Assembly: GCF_003403095.1 (NCBI RefSeq)
Contig: NZ_CP031555.1
Location: 2,921,001-2,985,000, forward strand
Direction: 5' to 3'
Origin: Thalassospira indica
GTDB lineage: Bacteria > Pseudomonadota > Alphaproteobacteria > Rhodospirillales > Thalassospiraceae
Length of the DNA: 64,000 bases
The notes beneath the pieces are model-generated. The model was not told the DNA's origin, did not search any database, and saw only the letters and a list, made by a program, of their open reading frames with translations. Below, piece by piece: positions 8,185 through 16,219 of this stretch. Made by a program: the position numbers and the translations under genes. Each line of letters starts with the position of its first letter. Position 1 is the stretch's first letter.

Positions 8185-9129
8185 ATGCGCAACACCATCC
8201 CGATCTACAAGCTTTACGGCGAACGCGATGCGGCAAGCAGCCCCCGCGCACGTGATGGCTATGATCTGGAAAACATCCCCGCATCCGATCCGCAACCGAT
8301 CACCGAACCGGAATTCTTTCATCTTGAAAGCATCCCGGAACGATCGCGCCTGCATGACCTGCACATCAAACCGCACCGCCATACCAACCTGTTTCAGCTG
8401 CTGTATATCACGCACGGCACGGCCGAGATCAGCTTTGATGATCAACATCTGACCATGCAGGCAGGACAACTGATCACGGTCCCGCCGGGCACCGTGCATG
8501 GCTTTAAATTCAGTGATGATATTGATGGCTGGGTGATTTCACTGACCGATTATCACCTGCAGGAAATCCTGGCCCCGGCGCCAAAACTTCTTGCACGCCT
8601 AGATCAGGCGATCTGCGTTGATACACGATCATCCTCTGGCGATGCCAACAGCCCGACCGACTTCCTGATATCGCAACTCGCCGTTGAATATTACAGCCAC
8701 AATACCGGTCGGCTGTTTGCGCTTCGTCATATCCTTGGATTGCTGTTGCTTGGCATCGGACGCACCGTACCGCAGGATCATTCGGCACGCCTGTCGCGCC
8801 AGGAACAAAAGACCGAAAAATTCCGCAAGTTTCAGGCGCTGGTCGAAACGTTCTATAAGCAGCACAAATCGCTTGATTTCTATGCCCGTGAAATTGGCGT
8901 CACCACCACCCAGCTTAACCGCATCGCCAGGGACATCTATGGTATGACCGCAAGCGAAGTGGTGCAAAACCGCCTGATGCTGGAAGCCAAGCGGACCCTG
9001 ATCTATACCGACATCGCCATTCAACAAATCGGAGATAGTCTGGGCTTTCGCGATGCCGGATATTTTTCGCGCTTCTTCACCAAAAAGGCCGGGGTATCCC
9101 CGGCCCGGTTTCGCACTGATAATCGATAG
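8185..9129 (+). CDS. pobR: AraC-family regulator, PobR-like
   Basis: A 314-residue regulator. The N-terminal half is a cupin-like sensor (HRHTNLFQLLYITHGTAEISF at about 66-88 and LITVPPGTVHGF). The C-terminal AraC domain has two HTH motifs (DFYAREIGVTTTQLNRIAR and IQQIGDSLGFRDAGYFSRFF). The start MRNTIPIYKLYGE is typical of the PobR/HpaA type that senses 4-hydroxybenzoate or related aromatic acids. Its usual target pobA is not adjacent but at 24175-25341. The gene symbol rests on overall style plus the presence of pobA and is moderately certain. Confidence 0.75.
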   Translation: MRNTIPIYKLYGERDAASSPRARDGYDLENIPASDPQPITEPEFFHLESIPERSRLHDLHIKPHRHTNLFQLLYITHGTAEISFDDQHLTMQAGQLITVPPGTVHGFKFSDDIDGWVISLTDYHLQEILAPAPKLLARLDQAICVDTRSSSGDANSPTDFLISQLAVEYYSHNTGRLFALRHILGLLLLGIGRTVPQDHSARLSRQEQKTEKFRKFQALVETFYKQHKSLDFYAREIGVTTTQLNRIARDIYGMTASEVVQNRLMLEAKRTLIYTDIAIQQIGDSLGFRDAGYFSRFFTKKAGVSPARFRTDNR

Positions 9130-9148
9130 GCTTTAGGCGTTGGGGCTC

Positions 9149-9631
9149 CTAGCTTCGCAACGTATCAAGCGTCAGCCACATGCGCACCTGATCAACCACC
9201 CGGCCGGACCGGGTTTTCCAGCCCTTGGCAATGAGTTTTTCCTCACCAAACCCGACCTTGCGATACAGATTAAGCGCGTTGTCATTGCCATCCACAACAT
9301 TCAGCCACAGCTTTTCATACTCCGGCGTTTGCGCAACTTTGGCAGCAAGGCTTGATAACGCTGCCCTGCCAAAGCCCTGCCCGCGTTCAAACACGCCAAA
9401 CTCATCGACCTTGGGCAGGCTTGTTGCCATCTCGGTCATATAGACATAGGCAACCGCTTTTTGATCAACGCGAAACACCCAAAGTGCCGTGTCCTTTGAT
9501 CCGGCCAGTGCGGCGCTCAGGGCATCATCGGGCACGCGCGCAATCGCGTCATAAAACTGCGCATCCTCCATCATGTCGCGAATGCGCAGAAGTTCTTCAT
9601 CGGTTGGCGTGTGCCAGGTTCCGGTAATCAT
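9149..9631 (-). CDS. GNAT-family N-acetyltransferase
   Basis: A 160-residue GNAT-fold protein. The acetyl-CoA loop is FERGQGFGRAALSSLAAKV (about residues 92-110), followed by LWLNVVDGNDNALNLYRKVGF, the classical C-terminal GNAT motif. The substrate cannot be told from sequence. It is transcribed towards pobR and stands alone. Confidence 0.85.
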   Translation of the reverse strand: MITGTWHTPTDEELLRIRDMMEDAQFYDAIARVPDDALSAALAGSKDTALWVFRVDQKAVAYVYMTEMATSLPKVDEFGVFERGQGFGRAALSSLAAKVAQTPEYEKLWLNVVDGNDNALNLYRKVGFGEEKLIAKGWKTRSGRVVDQVRMWLTLDTLRS

Positions 9632-9808
9632 GGCTATGGTCCTGATGGGCTGGTGGTGGCGTTACAAGATGGCAGTGGTAAACAGCGAGCTCTGTGCGGT
9701 CAAGTATCACGAACCAGACCACAACAACCCATCGGACGCCGGACAAATTGCCAATAAGGCCCAAAGCCGCTAAAACCAGCCGATATCAACCCGCACCAAA
9801 GGCCGCAC

Positions 9809-11029
9809 ATGCCAAGCCCAACACCGAATGCGCCGCACACCCGCCCTGCCCCGAATGGCAAAACCGCCATGGTGATCGGTGCCGGTCCGGCGGGCCTGAT
9901 GGCGGCCGAACGGCTGGCCGGTGATGGCTATGCGGTCACGATCTATGAGGGCATGCCAAGTGCGGGTCGCAAGTTGCTCATGGCCGGGAAATCGGGACTT
10001 AACATCACGCACAGCGAAGACCTTGAAACCTTCCTGACCCGCTATGGCACATCACGCGCACGGCTTGAACCGCATTTGCGCAAATTTGGGCCCGATCAAA
10101 TCCGCGCATGGTGTGCGGGGCTGGGGGTTGAAACCTTTGTCGGCTCATCTGGCCGGGTGTTCCCGACTGCAATGAAGGCAAGCCCGCTTTTGCGCGCCTG
10201 GCTTAGGCGACTTGATGATCTGGGCTGCACCATCCATTATCGTCATTACTGGACCGGCTGGAACGACGCCGATCAGGCGGTTTTCAAAACGCCCGATGGC
10301 GAAGTTACCGCCACCGCCGACATCACTATTTTGGCCCTTGGCGGCGGCAGTTGGAAACGATTGGGATCAGACGGCAAATGGATGGAAATCCTGCTTAACG
10401 CCGGGATCAAGTGCAACCCGTTTAAACCGGCCAATTGCGGCTTTGAACTCGATTGGACCGACCATTTAATCGACAAATGTGCAGGCTCCCCGGTCAAGGC
10501 CGTAACGCTGACCTGTGGGGATCAGACGGTGCGCGGCGAATTCGTCATTTCCAAAACCGGCATCGAAGGCAGTGCGGTTTACACTATTTCGGCAACGCTG
10601 CGCGATCAATGGCTTGAAACCGGTGTGGGCACGCTCACACTCGACCTCTGCCCCGACCGCACGCTGGATGACGTCACCAACCGCCTGTCAAAACCACGCG
10701 GCAAAAACTCAATCGGCAATCACCTGCGCAAAACGCTTGGCCTTGATGCCACCAAAACAGCCCTCATTTTCGAAGTCACCCCGCGCGAAACCCTGAACGA
10801 CCCAACCGCACTCGCCACCGCCATCAAAAACCTGACCCTGAAGATCAAAAAGCCCCGTCCACTGGACGAGGCCATCAGCACCGCAGGCGGTGTCGCATGG
10901 GAAGAGCTCGATGAAAACTTCCAACTCATCAAACGCCCCGGCACTTACTGCCTTGGTGAAATGGTTGATTGGGAAGCGCCGACGGGGGGGTACTTGTTGA
11001 GTGGGTGCTTCGCGCAAATGCCGAGATAG
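9809..11029 (+). CDS. HI0933/YhiN-like FAD-dependent oxidoreductase
   Basis: A 406-residue flavoprotein with an N-terminal dinucleotide fold (VIGAGPAGLMAAERL, about residues 22-36) and the family motif AGRKLLMAGKSGLNITHSE near residue 51. The end TGGYLLSGCFAQMPR closes the FAD site, as in BaiN/HI0933 proteins. The subtype resembles the TIGR03862 flavoproteins. No physiological substrate can be assigned. A proline-rich N-terminal extension of about 18 residues may be spurious; no good ribosome site was seen. Confidence 0.85.
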   Translation: MPSPTPNAPHTRPAPNGKTAMVIGAGPAGLMAAERLAGDGYAVTIYEGMPSAGRKLLMAGKSGLNITHSEDLETFLTRYGTSRARLEPHLRKFGPDQIRAWCAGLGVETFVGSSGRVFPTAMKASPLLRAWLRRLDDLGCTIHYRHYWTGWNDADQAVFKTPDGEVTATADITILALGGGSWKRLGSDGKWMEILLNAGIKCNPFKPANCGFELDWTDHLIDKCAGSPVKAVTLTCGDQTVRGEFVISKTGIEGSAVYTISATLRDQWLETGVGTLTLDLCPDRTLDDVTNRLSKPRGKNSIGNHLRKTLGLDATKTALIFEVTPRETLNDPTALATAIKNLTLKIKKPRPLDEAISTAGGVAWEELDENFQLIKRPGTYCLGEMVDWEAPTGGYLLSGCFAQMPR

Positions 11030-11042
11030 AAGTCAGCAAATT

Positions 11043-11657
11043 TTAGTCTGCCGTTTTCAAGAACAGCTCGTTAAATGCGTGATCCGCTCCCCACGCCTGC
11101 GCAGATGTATATGCTAATCTTCTCTTATCATCGGCCTCGAGAGTATGTTCTATCATTTTGTAACCTAAATCATGATTGGCTTCCGACCAAGCATGTTGAA
11201 ATAGGGTCTTTACTTGCATCTCAAAGCAACGGGGGATGATTTCTTTTCGAGAACCAATTGGGATAACATCCTTAGGCAACAAAAAAATATAATGCCTACC
11301 AAAGTAACCAAATTCCCACTCAGATTCTGGAAATACCTCTTGGGTTTCAATTGGGCGTAAATACTCGTTCAAGCGATCAGATACAGTGTCTAAATCTGCC
11401 TTATAGAAAGCCACGACACGCGCGCCAATCTGATCCTGAATTTGATTTATCGGGTCGGTGTACTTTGGCTCACCACTATCAAGTTTCTTATCAGCTTTCG
11501 CTACAAAGCGCTCCACAGTTTTTGCCCGAGCTGATACGCGATCAATCCTAGGAACCCCAGCCAAAATCTCGTTTAGGAAATTCTCTAAATCTGCAGCTAT
11601 AGGGTTCAAAGCCTGTTCAAAGCGCTCTGCATATTCTTTTTCTATCTTATCGCTCAT
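11043..11657 (-). CDS. RelA/SpoT-domain protein (small alarmone synthetase-like)
   Basis: A 204-residue stand-alone RelA/SpoT nucleotidyltransferase domain. Recognisable elements are RAKTVERFVAKADKK (substrate-binding basic segment), INQIQDQIGARVVAFY (the conserved Asp and RV strand), FGYFGRHYIF in place of the usual GYRSLHY, and FEMQVKTLFQHAWSEANHD. No HD hydrolase, TGS or ACT domain is present. It is the second gene of a two-gene AT-rich operon; its start overlaps the stop of the 339-aa gene upstream. It could be an alarmone synthetase, a toxic SAS or a tRNA-pyrophosphorylating toxin. Confidence 0.8.
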   Translation of the reverse strand: MSDKIEKEYAERFEQALNPIAADLENFLNEILAGVPRIDRVSARAKTVERFVAKADKKLDSGEPKYTDPINQIQDQIGARVVAFYKADLDTVSDRLNEYLRPIETQEVFPESEWEFGYFGRHYIFLLPKDVIPIGSRKEIIPRCFEMQVKTLFQHAWSEANHDLGYKMIEHTLEADDKRRLAYTSAQAWGADHAFNELFLKTAD

Positions 11658-12673
11658 TTCTTCTTCCCAAGTTTAGCTCCAGTTTCCCTGCCTACGGTGG
11701 AGTATCTTACAACACCATCTTCGGCATGCATTTCCTCCCTATCAAATATGTTGTCAAATTGCCCCGCTGGACCAGTCAGTATTGCCCCGGAATTGAGCTC
11801 TACAGATCTGTAAGGCAACTGATCAGCAAAAGTATTGTGCTGAAATGTAAAAATCTCTTCAGTTAAATCCGGGTGCTTAAACTGTGAAATTACACGTTCT
11901 CTGGCTGCTGGAGACAACCCCAGTTGCTCAATGAACTGTCTAGCATTGAGGTTCCTGCCATTAAACCCGCGGGCAAGTGTTACGGCAGCGACAATCTCTT
12001 GCTTAATATCCAAATCGATCTCTGATCGTGAGGCATCACGCAGAGCCACTGCCAACCTTTTCGTTCCCATGGCGCCAGTTGTACGGAAATCTGATTCAAG
12101 AAACTCTTTGATCCAATAACTAGAAATCTCTGTTTCTTTACTATTGATTTGCTTATCGACCGCTTTTCCATCCCAAAACCCTGCCTCAAAAGAATTGTCT
12201 TCGTAGATCACGGCTTTGTAGGCTTTGACACCTTTGAGGAAAACTCTCTCCAAGAACTCAACATTAAGTCCATTTTGCTCTTGTTCAGCAAGAATACCGT
12301 GGTTGGCTGGAAAGCGAGATACAATTACCCTGTACATCCCGTCTTCCCTACCAACAAGCAGAAATAACAAGCCGAGCCCTGAGCGATTGGTGGTGAAAGA
12401 AGACAGGTGCTGCGCAATTGCAAGTCCGGTCTCCACACTTGGCATTCTTATATAGGAGATAAGCAAATCTCTACATGCGTTGTGCTGTTGGCCGTCCGGT
12501 GCCTGATTGAAAGATATCTCTATTGAACATTCTGCAGGAGATTTCTCGTATACATCTGACAGCATCTCAAACAACTGTCCTTGAGCTGGGACTTCTGTTC
12601 CCCCGATCTCTGACGGTTCTGCCTTGCCCTTGTTCGGATAAACCAAGTATGTGTGCATATGTTCAATCGGCAT
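11654..12673 (-). CDS. Uncharacterised partner of the RelA/SpoT protein, possibly NdpA-like
   Basis: A 339-residue protein that I do not recognise with confidence. ATG 12673 is chosen because GGAGGTAGGT lies directly upstream; the open frame extends to 12925 but has no coding look there. The protein has an N-terminal domain with LLFLLVGREDGMYRVIVSRF, then FWDGKAVDKQIN, then a C-terminal half ending in a basic KLGKKK tail. The order of elements faintly resembles nucleoid-associated NdpA/YejK proteins. The ATGA overlap with the RelA/SpoT gene implies joint function. GC content is clearly lower than that of its neighbours. Confidence 0.7.
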   Translation of the reverse strand: MPIEHMHTYLVYPNKGKAEPSEIGGTEVPAQGQLFEMLSDVYEKSPAECSIEISFNQAPDGQQHNACRDLLISYIRMPSVETGLAIAQHLSSFTTNRSGLGLLFLLVGREDGMYRVIVSRFPANHGILAEQEQNGLNVEFLERVFLKGVKAYKAVIYEDNSFEAGFWDGKAVDKQINSKETEISSYWIKEFLESDFRTTGAMGTKRLAVALRDASRSEIDLDIKQEIVAAVTLARGFNGRNLNARQFIEQLGLSPAARERVISQFKHPDLTEEIFTFQHNTFADQLPYRSVELNSGAILTGPAGQFDNIFDREEMHAEDGVVRYSTVGRETGAKLGKKK

Positions 12674-12870
12674 ACCTACCTCCACAACCCATAATTGCCA
12701 AATACACCACAAGGTTAGTTTCAAATCTACTAATAATACTATACGAATATATACATCGAATTCCGTTGCCTTGCAGAAACCCTCATAAAATTTGCTTTGC
12801 GGCTTCATCTTTGGCTTAATACCCACCTCCAAGATCAAAAAATCCAAGAATAAAAACAGCGAGGTGAGCC

Positions 12871-13542
12871 ATGACGGGTGCCAGTGATGGCAATTCCAGA
12901 GGTACGGATATTTCCGACAGCGCATCTGATTTGACGCGCATGACCGATGCAGGGCCAGAAGCCCTTGCGGCCTATTACGACAAGTGGGCTGAAAGCTATG
13001 ACGCGGATTTGCCCAAGATGGGCTATGACGCGCCCAAGCGGGCGGCGGCCATCATGGTTGAGCACGGGGTGCCGTTTGACGCACCGGTTCTGGATGCCGG
13101 TTGCGGCACCGGGTTGACGGGTTTGGAACTTTCAAAGGCCGGATATAGCGATATCACCGGCATTGACCTTTCGCTGGAATCCCTGCAGGCGGCCGAGGCC
13201 AAGGGCGTCTATCGTCATCTTAAAAAGCGCGATATGAACCAAACGCTGGCCTTTGGCGATAATGGTTTTGCCGCCGTTCAATGCATCGGGACGCTGACCT
13301 ATGTCCGCGAAATCAAGCAGCTGTTTTCGGAATTTTGCCGGGTTGTGAAGCGCGGCGGCATTGTCAGCTTTACCCAGCGCGACGACCTGTATGACGATGC
13401 CTTCATCAAGGCCATTCAGGCCACCACCAAGGCCCGGAAGTGGGAACTGATTTCCCATTCCGATCCGATGCCCTATCTGCCCAACCACGCAGATTTCGCC
13501 GACAAGAAACACATTTTCTATGATGTCTATCGGGTGAAATAA
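12871..13542 (+). CDS. Class I SAM-dependent methyltransferase
   Basis: A 223-residue Rossmann methyltransferase. Motif I is VLDAGCGTGLTGLELSKAG (about residues 73-91) and the acidic end of strand two is ITGIDLS. The YYDKWAESYDADLPKMGYDAP region upstream is typical of WBSCR27/METTL27-like enzymes. The methyl acceptor is unknown. Its leader shares 17 bp (12849-12865) with the leader of the GpgS-type gene (26549-26565). Confidence 0.85.
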   Translation: MTGASDGNSRGTDISDSASDLTRMTDAGPEALAAYYDKWAESYDADLPKMGYDAPKRAAAIMVEHGVPFDAPVLDAGCGTGLTGLELSKAGYSDITGIDLSLESLQAAEAKGVYRHLKKRDMNQTLAFGDNGFAAVQCIGTLTYVREIKQLFSEFCRVVKRGGIVSFTQRDDLYDDAFIKAIQATTKARKWELISHSDPMPYLPNHADFADKKHIFYDVYRVK

Positions 13543-13571
13543 CCCTGCGATCGGGTTTTATGCCTACCCGC

Positions 13572-13766
13572 TTAGTGGCAATGAACCGTGCTCGCCTTGC
13601 GATCCATGTGACAGCATTGACCGGGTGGGGAGCTTTTTCGGCAGCCGCCACCATGCTCAATCGACTGATCGACAAATACCGGCTGCGCGTTTGTCGGTTC
13701 CGGCATAACGGCCAGGCCGAATGCAAACGGCAAGGCTGCGGCAATCATCAGAACTGTTTTCATCAT
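13572..13766 (-). CDS. Small secreted cysteine-rich protein
   Basis: A 64-residue protein with a signal peptide (MMKTVLMIAAALPFAFGLAV) followed by a short mature part ending GGGCRKSSPPGQCCHMDRK and then ASTVHCH. The mature region has four Cys and three His residues, which suggests metal binding or disulfide formation. AGGGAGG precedes the start. I do not recognise the family. It stands convergent to the methyltransferase and next to the nested palindrome. Confidence 0.6.
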   Translation of the reverse strand: MMKTVLMIAAALPFAFGLAVMPEPTNAQPVFVDQSIEHGGGCRKSSPPGQCCHMDRKASTVHCH

Positions 13767-13819
13767 TTGTCCTCCCTGTTTATCCCGTGATGATAACATC
13801 CTCACACGGCAGAAATAAT

Positions 13820-14084
13820 AGGCTCAGGACCTATTAATTTGATTTAAATGGCAGGCGTTATATTTGTGAAATCCAAGGAAAATCCCGCCGGGCGGGCTGG
13901 TATCCCGGCCAAGGGGTTTGACGTCGGAGTTCACAAATATAACGTCTGTCCTTTGGATTCACCTGATTTGCACGGGCTACTTTGTCGCAAAGCCTTGAAA
14001 GATGAATATCTTCCGTCGGCTTTGCTCCGCGTATCCGCACAAATCAGGTGAACCATTCAAACCAAATTAATAGGTCCTGAGCCT
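13820..14084. repeat. 265-bp nested palindromic element (MITE- or REP-like)
   Basis: The ends are a perfect 22-bp inverted repeat (13820-13841 and 14063-14084; core AGGCTCAGGACCTATTAA), continued imperfectly inward to about 13851. Inside are two further hairpins with perfect arms: 13856-13870 with 13930-13944 (15 bp) and 13958-13970 with 14040-14052 (13 bp). Together they would fold into a three-arm structure. A near copy of the terminal sequence (16 of 17 bp) lies at 26526-26542. No transposase is present, and the small ORFs inside look like by-products of the palindrome. Confidence 0.7.
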
Positions 14085-14110
14085 TGCTTTAAGGGCAGGT
14101 CAAAAAGATA

Positions 14111-14152
14111 GTTGACATGATCAACCATTTTTATATAGTTGATAGTGTCAAC
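14111..14152. promoter_or_regulatory. Promoter with twin MarR-type operators
   Basis: Two copies of GTTGA-N5-TCAAC lie at 14111-14125 and 14138-14152, 27 bp centre to centre. A -35-like TTGACA (14112-14117) falls inside the first copy, and a -10-like TATAGT (14134-14139) leads into the second. Repressor binding would therefore block RNA polymerase. The MarR gene at 15712 in the operon downstream is the obvious candidate. Confidence 0.75.
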
Positions 14153-14275
14153 CAATTAAGGGTCGCGTCTGCACCCCACAAGCGCCCCACGCTTTGCCGA
14201 CGCGATACCAAGGCGACATGCCGTGCCTGAAACCAAGGCCCCTTCGCGCACACCATTTGATAAAGAGACCGCCCC

Positions 14276-15697
14276 ATGCCGATCCCTCATATCCAACGTC
14301 TCAAAATATCCCCCGAAGTACATCCCGATGGGTTGCCGGGACCACGGCGCATTTATGCCGCCCTGGCGCTTTTGATCACGGTCATGATGGCGGTGCTCGA
14401 TGGCACGATCATGAATGTCGCCCTGCCCGCCATTGCCCAGGATCAGGGGGCAACACCGGCGCATGCAATCTGGGTGATCACCGCCTATCAGTTGGCAATT
14501 GTGGTTGCCCTTCTGCCGTTTTCCGCCCTTGGCGAGGCGATTGGCTTTCGCAAGGTGTATCTGAGCGGCATTACCCTGTTCGGGCTGGCATCTGCCCTGT
14601 GTGCGATGGCACCGAATATCGAATTTCTGATTGCTGCGCGCGTGTTGCAGGGCCTTGGCGCGGCCGCAATCATGAGCATCAATGCCGCCATCATGCGCCA
14701 TGTCTTCCCGCATGCGAAACTGGGACAGGCGATTGGCTGGATCGCGATGACAGTATCGGTATCGGCTGCTGCTGGCCCCACCATTGCGTCGGCGATCATG
14801 GCGGTTGGCAGCTGGCACTGGCTGTTTTTGATCAACCTGCCGATATCGGTGATTTCGATCGCAATGGGCTATTTCAGCCTGCCGTTTAATACGCCAAGCC
14901 GGGCCCGGTTTGATTTTATCAGTGCGCTCCTCAATGTTCTGACCTTTGGCGGGCTGGTTGCCGCCCTTGGCAATATGGGCATTGACAGCAACCCGATCCT
15001 GATCGCAGGCCAATTTGCCGTGTCGTTCATCGCCGGGGTGTTTTTGGTGCGGCGTCAATTATCGCGCAGTCGCCCGATGTTGCCCCTCGACCTTTTGAAA
15101 ATTCCGGTCTTTGCCTGTTCCATCGGGTCATCGATGACCGGTTTTTGCGCCCAGATGATTGCGTTCGTCACCCTGCCCTTCTATTTCCACGATGTGTTGG
15201 GACATAGCGCCACCATGACGGGCCTTTTGATGACGCCATGGCCAGTCGCCACTGCGATCATTGCGCCGATTGCCGGGCGGATGGCCGACAAATTCTCGCC
15301 AATCCGCCTGACCGGGATTGGCATGGCGGTGTTTGCCATCGGGCTTTATGGCACAACCCTTGCCGCCGATGCCGGGGGCTTGGTGCCGATCATTGCCGCC
15401 CTTGCCCTGTGTGGTGCTGGCTTTGGTCTTTTTCAGGCGCCCAACAATCGCCTGATGCTGACCAGTGCGCCCCGTGAACGGTCCGGCGGGGCCAGTGGTA
15501 TGCTATCGACTGCGCGTCTGACGGGTCAGTCGGTTGGCGCGGCACTGGCGGCCATTCTGATTGGCACCGGTGGCGGGTTTGACCTTTCGACCATCATGCT
15601 GGTGGCAAGTGGCTCGGCCGTTTTGTCTGCCATCATTTGCGAAGGACGTCGCCATGCCCTTCGTACCGGATTGATTGCCAGCCCGGCTGGCGTGTGA
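14276..15697 (+). CDS. MFS drug efflux transporter (DHA2/EmrB-QacA type)
   Basis: A 473-residue membrane protein with about 14 helices. Motif C/D1-like segments are visible: MMAVLDGTIMNVALPAIAQD (helix 1) and RVLQGLGAAAIMSINAAIMR. It probably exports toxic organic compounds using the proton gradient. It is the first gene of an operon with a MarR regulator and a SIP-type flavoprotein, behind twin operators at 14111-14152, so induction by its own substrate is likely. Confidence 0.88.
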   Translation: MPIPHIQRLKISPEVHPDGLPGPRRIYAALALLITVMMAVLDGTIMNVALPAIAQDQGATPAHAIWVITAYQLAIVVALLPFSALGEAIGFRKVYLSGITLFGLASALCAMAPNIEFLIAARVLQGLGAAAIMSINAAIMRHVFPHAKLGQAIGWIAMTVSVSAAAGPTIASAIMAVGSWHWLFLINLPISVISIAMGYFSLPFNTPSRARFDFISALLNVLTFGGLVAALGNMGIDSNPILIAGQFAVSFIAGVFLVRRQLSRSRPMLPLDLLKIPVFACSIGSSMTGFCAQMIAFVTLPFYFHDVLGHSATMTGLLMTPWPVATAIIAPIAGRMADKFSPIRLTGIGMAVFAIGLYGTTLAADAGGLVPIIAALALCGAGFGLFQAPNNRLMLTSAPRERSGGASGMLSTARLTGQSVGAALAAILIGTGGGFDLSTIMLVASGSAVLSAIICEGRRHALRTGLIASPAGV

Positions 15698-15711
15698 GGA
15701 AGAAGAAGACC

Positions 15712-16215
15712 ATGACGGAAGAAGATCAGATCCACGTCCCCGGCGAAACGCTGCATCGGCTGGTGCATGCCTATAAGCGCCGCCTGATGACGGCGATGGT
15801 TGATGCCGACATGCCAATGCCGATTTCGCACAAACGGGTGATGAAATGGATCACCCGCATTCCCGGCATCACCGCCCAGCAAATGGCCGAAAAATCCGGT
15901 CAGGACAAAGGCCGGATCACCCGGCTTTTGAAAGAACTTGAAAATGACGGGCTGATTGAACGCCGCCCGCACCCCGAAGATCGACGGAGCCAAACCCTGC
16001 ATTTGACGGCCGCAGGCAGCGCAAAAATGGAAGATTTCCGCGCTGTTGAAAAAGATGTCCGAACCCGCATGACACGCGGTCTTACGCCACAGCAGATCCA
16101 GGATTTTGTCAAGATTGCCAATCTGATGTCCGACAATCTGGAAACCCACAAATGCAAGAAACTGGACTTTGCGGCCGACAGCCCAAATGACCAAGGACTT
16201 GGGACCAAGGAGTGA
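15712..16215 (+). CDS. MarR-family transcriptional regulator
   Basis: A 167-residue winged-HTH protein. The recognition region GITAQQMAEKSGQDKGRITRLL (about residues 48-70) and wing DGLIERRPHPEDRR are canonical MarR. ATG 15712 after GAGGAAGAAGAAG is preferred to an upstream start inside the MFS gene. It lies 14 bp after the transporter and 4 bp before the SIP gene, so it is probably an autorepressor acting at 14111-14152. Confidence 0.9.
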   Translation: MTEEDQIHVPGETLHRLVHAYKRRLMTAMVDADMPMPISHKRVMKWITRIPGITAQQMAEKSGQDKGRITRLLKELENDGLIERRPHPEDRRSQTLHLTAAGSAKMEDFRAVEKDVRTRMTRGLTPQQIQDFVKIANLMSDNLETHKCKKLDFAADSPNDQGLGTKE

Positions 16216-16219
16216 AGAA

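Noticed and set aside
9089..9107. Perfect palindrome GGCCGGGGTATCCCCGGCC near the end of pobR
   Set aside because: Falls inside conserved AraC codons (KKAGVSPARF), has no T-run, and is explained by codon use.
12674..12925. N-terminal extension of the RelA/SpoT partner gene to 12925
   Set aside because: The extension is hydrophobic and irregular, overlaps the promoter of the methyltransferase, and a strong ribosome site marks ATG 12673.
13848..14051. Small ORFs on both strands inside the palindromic element
   Set aside because: Inverted repeats force mirrored open frames; no ribosome site or family resemblance.
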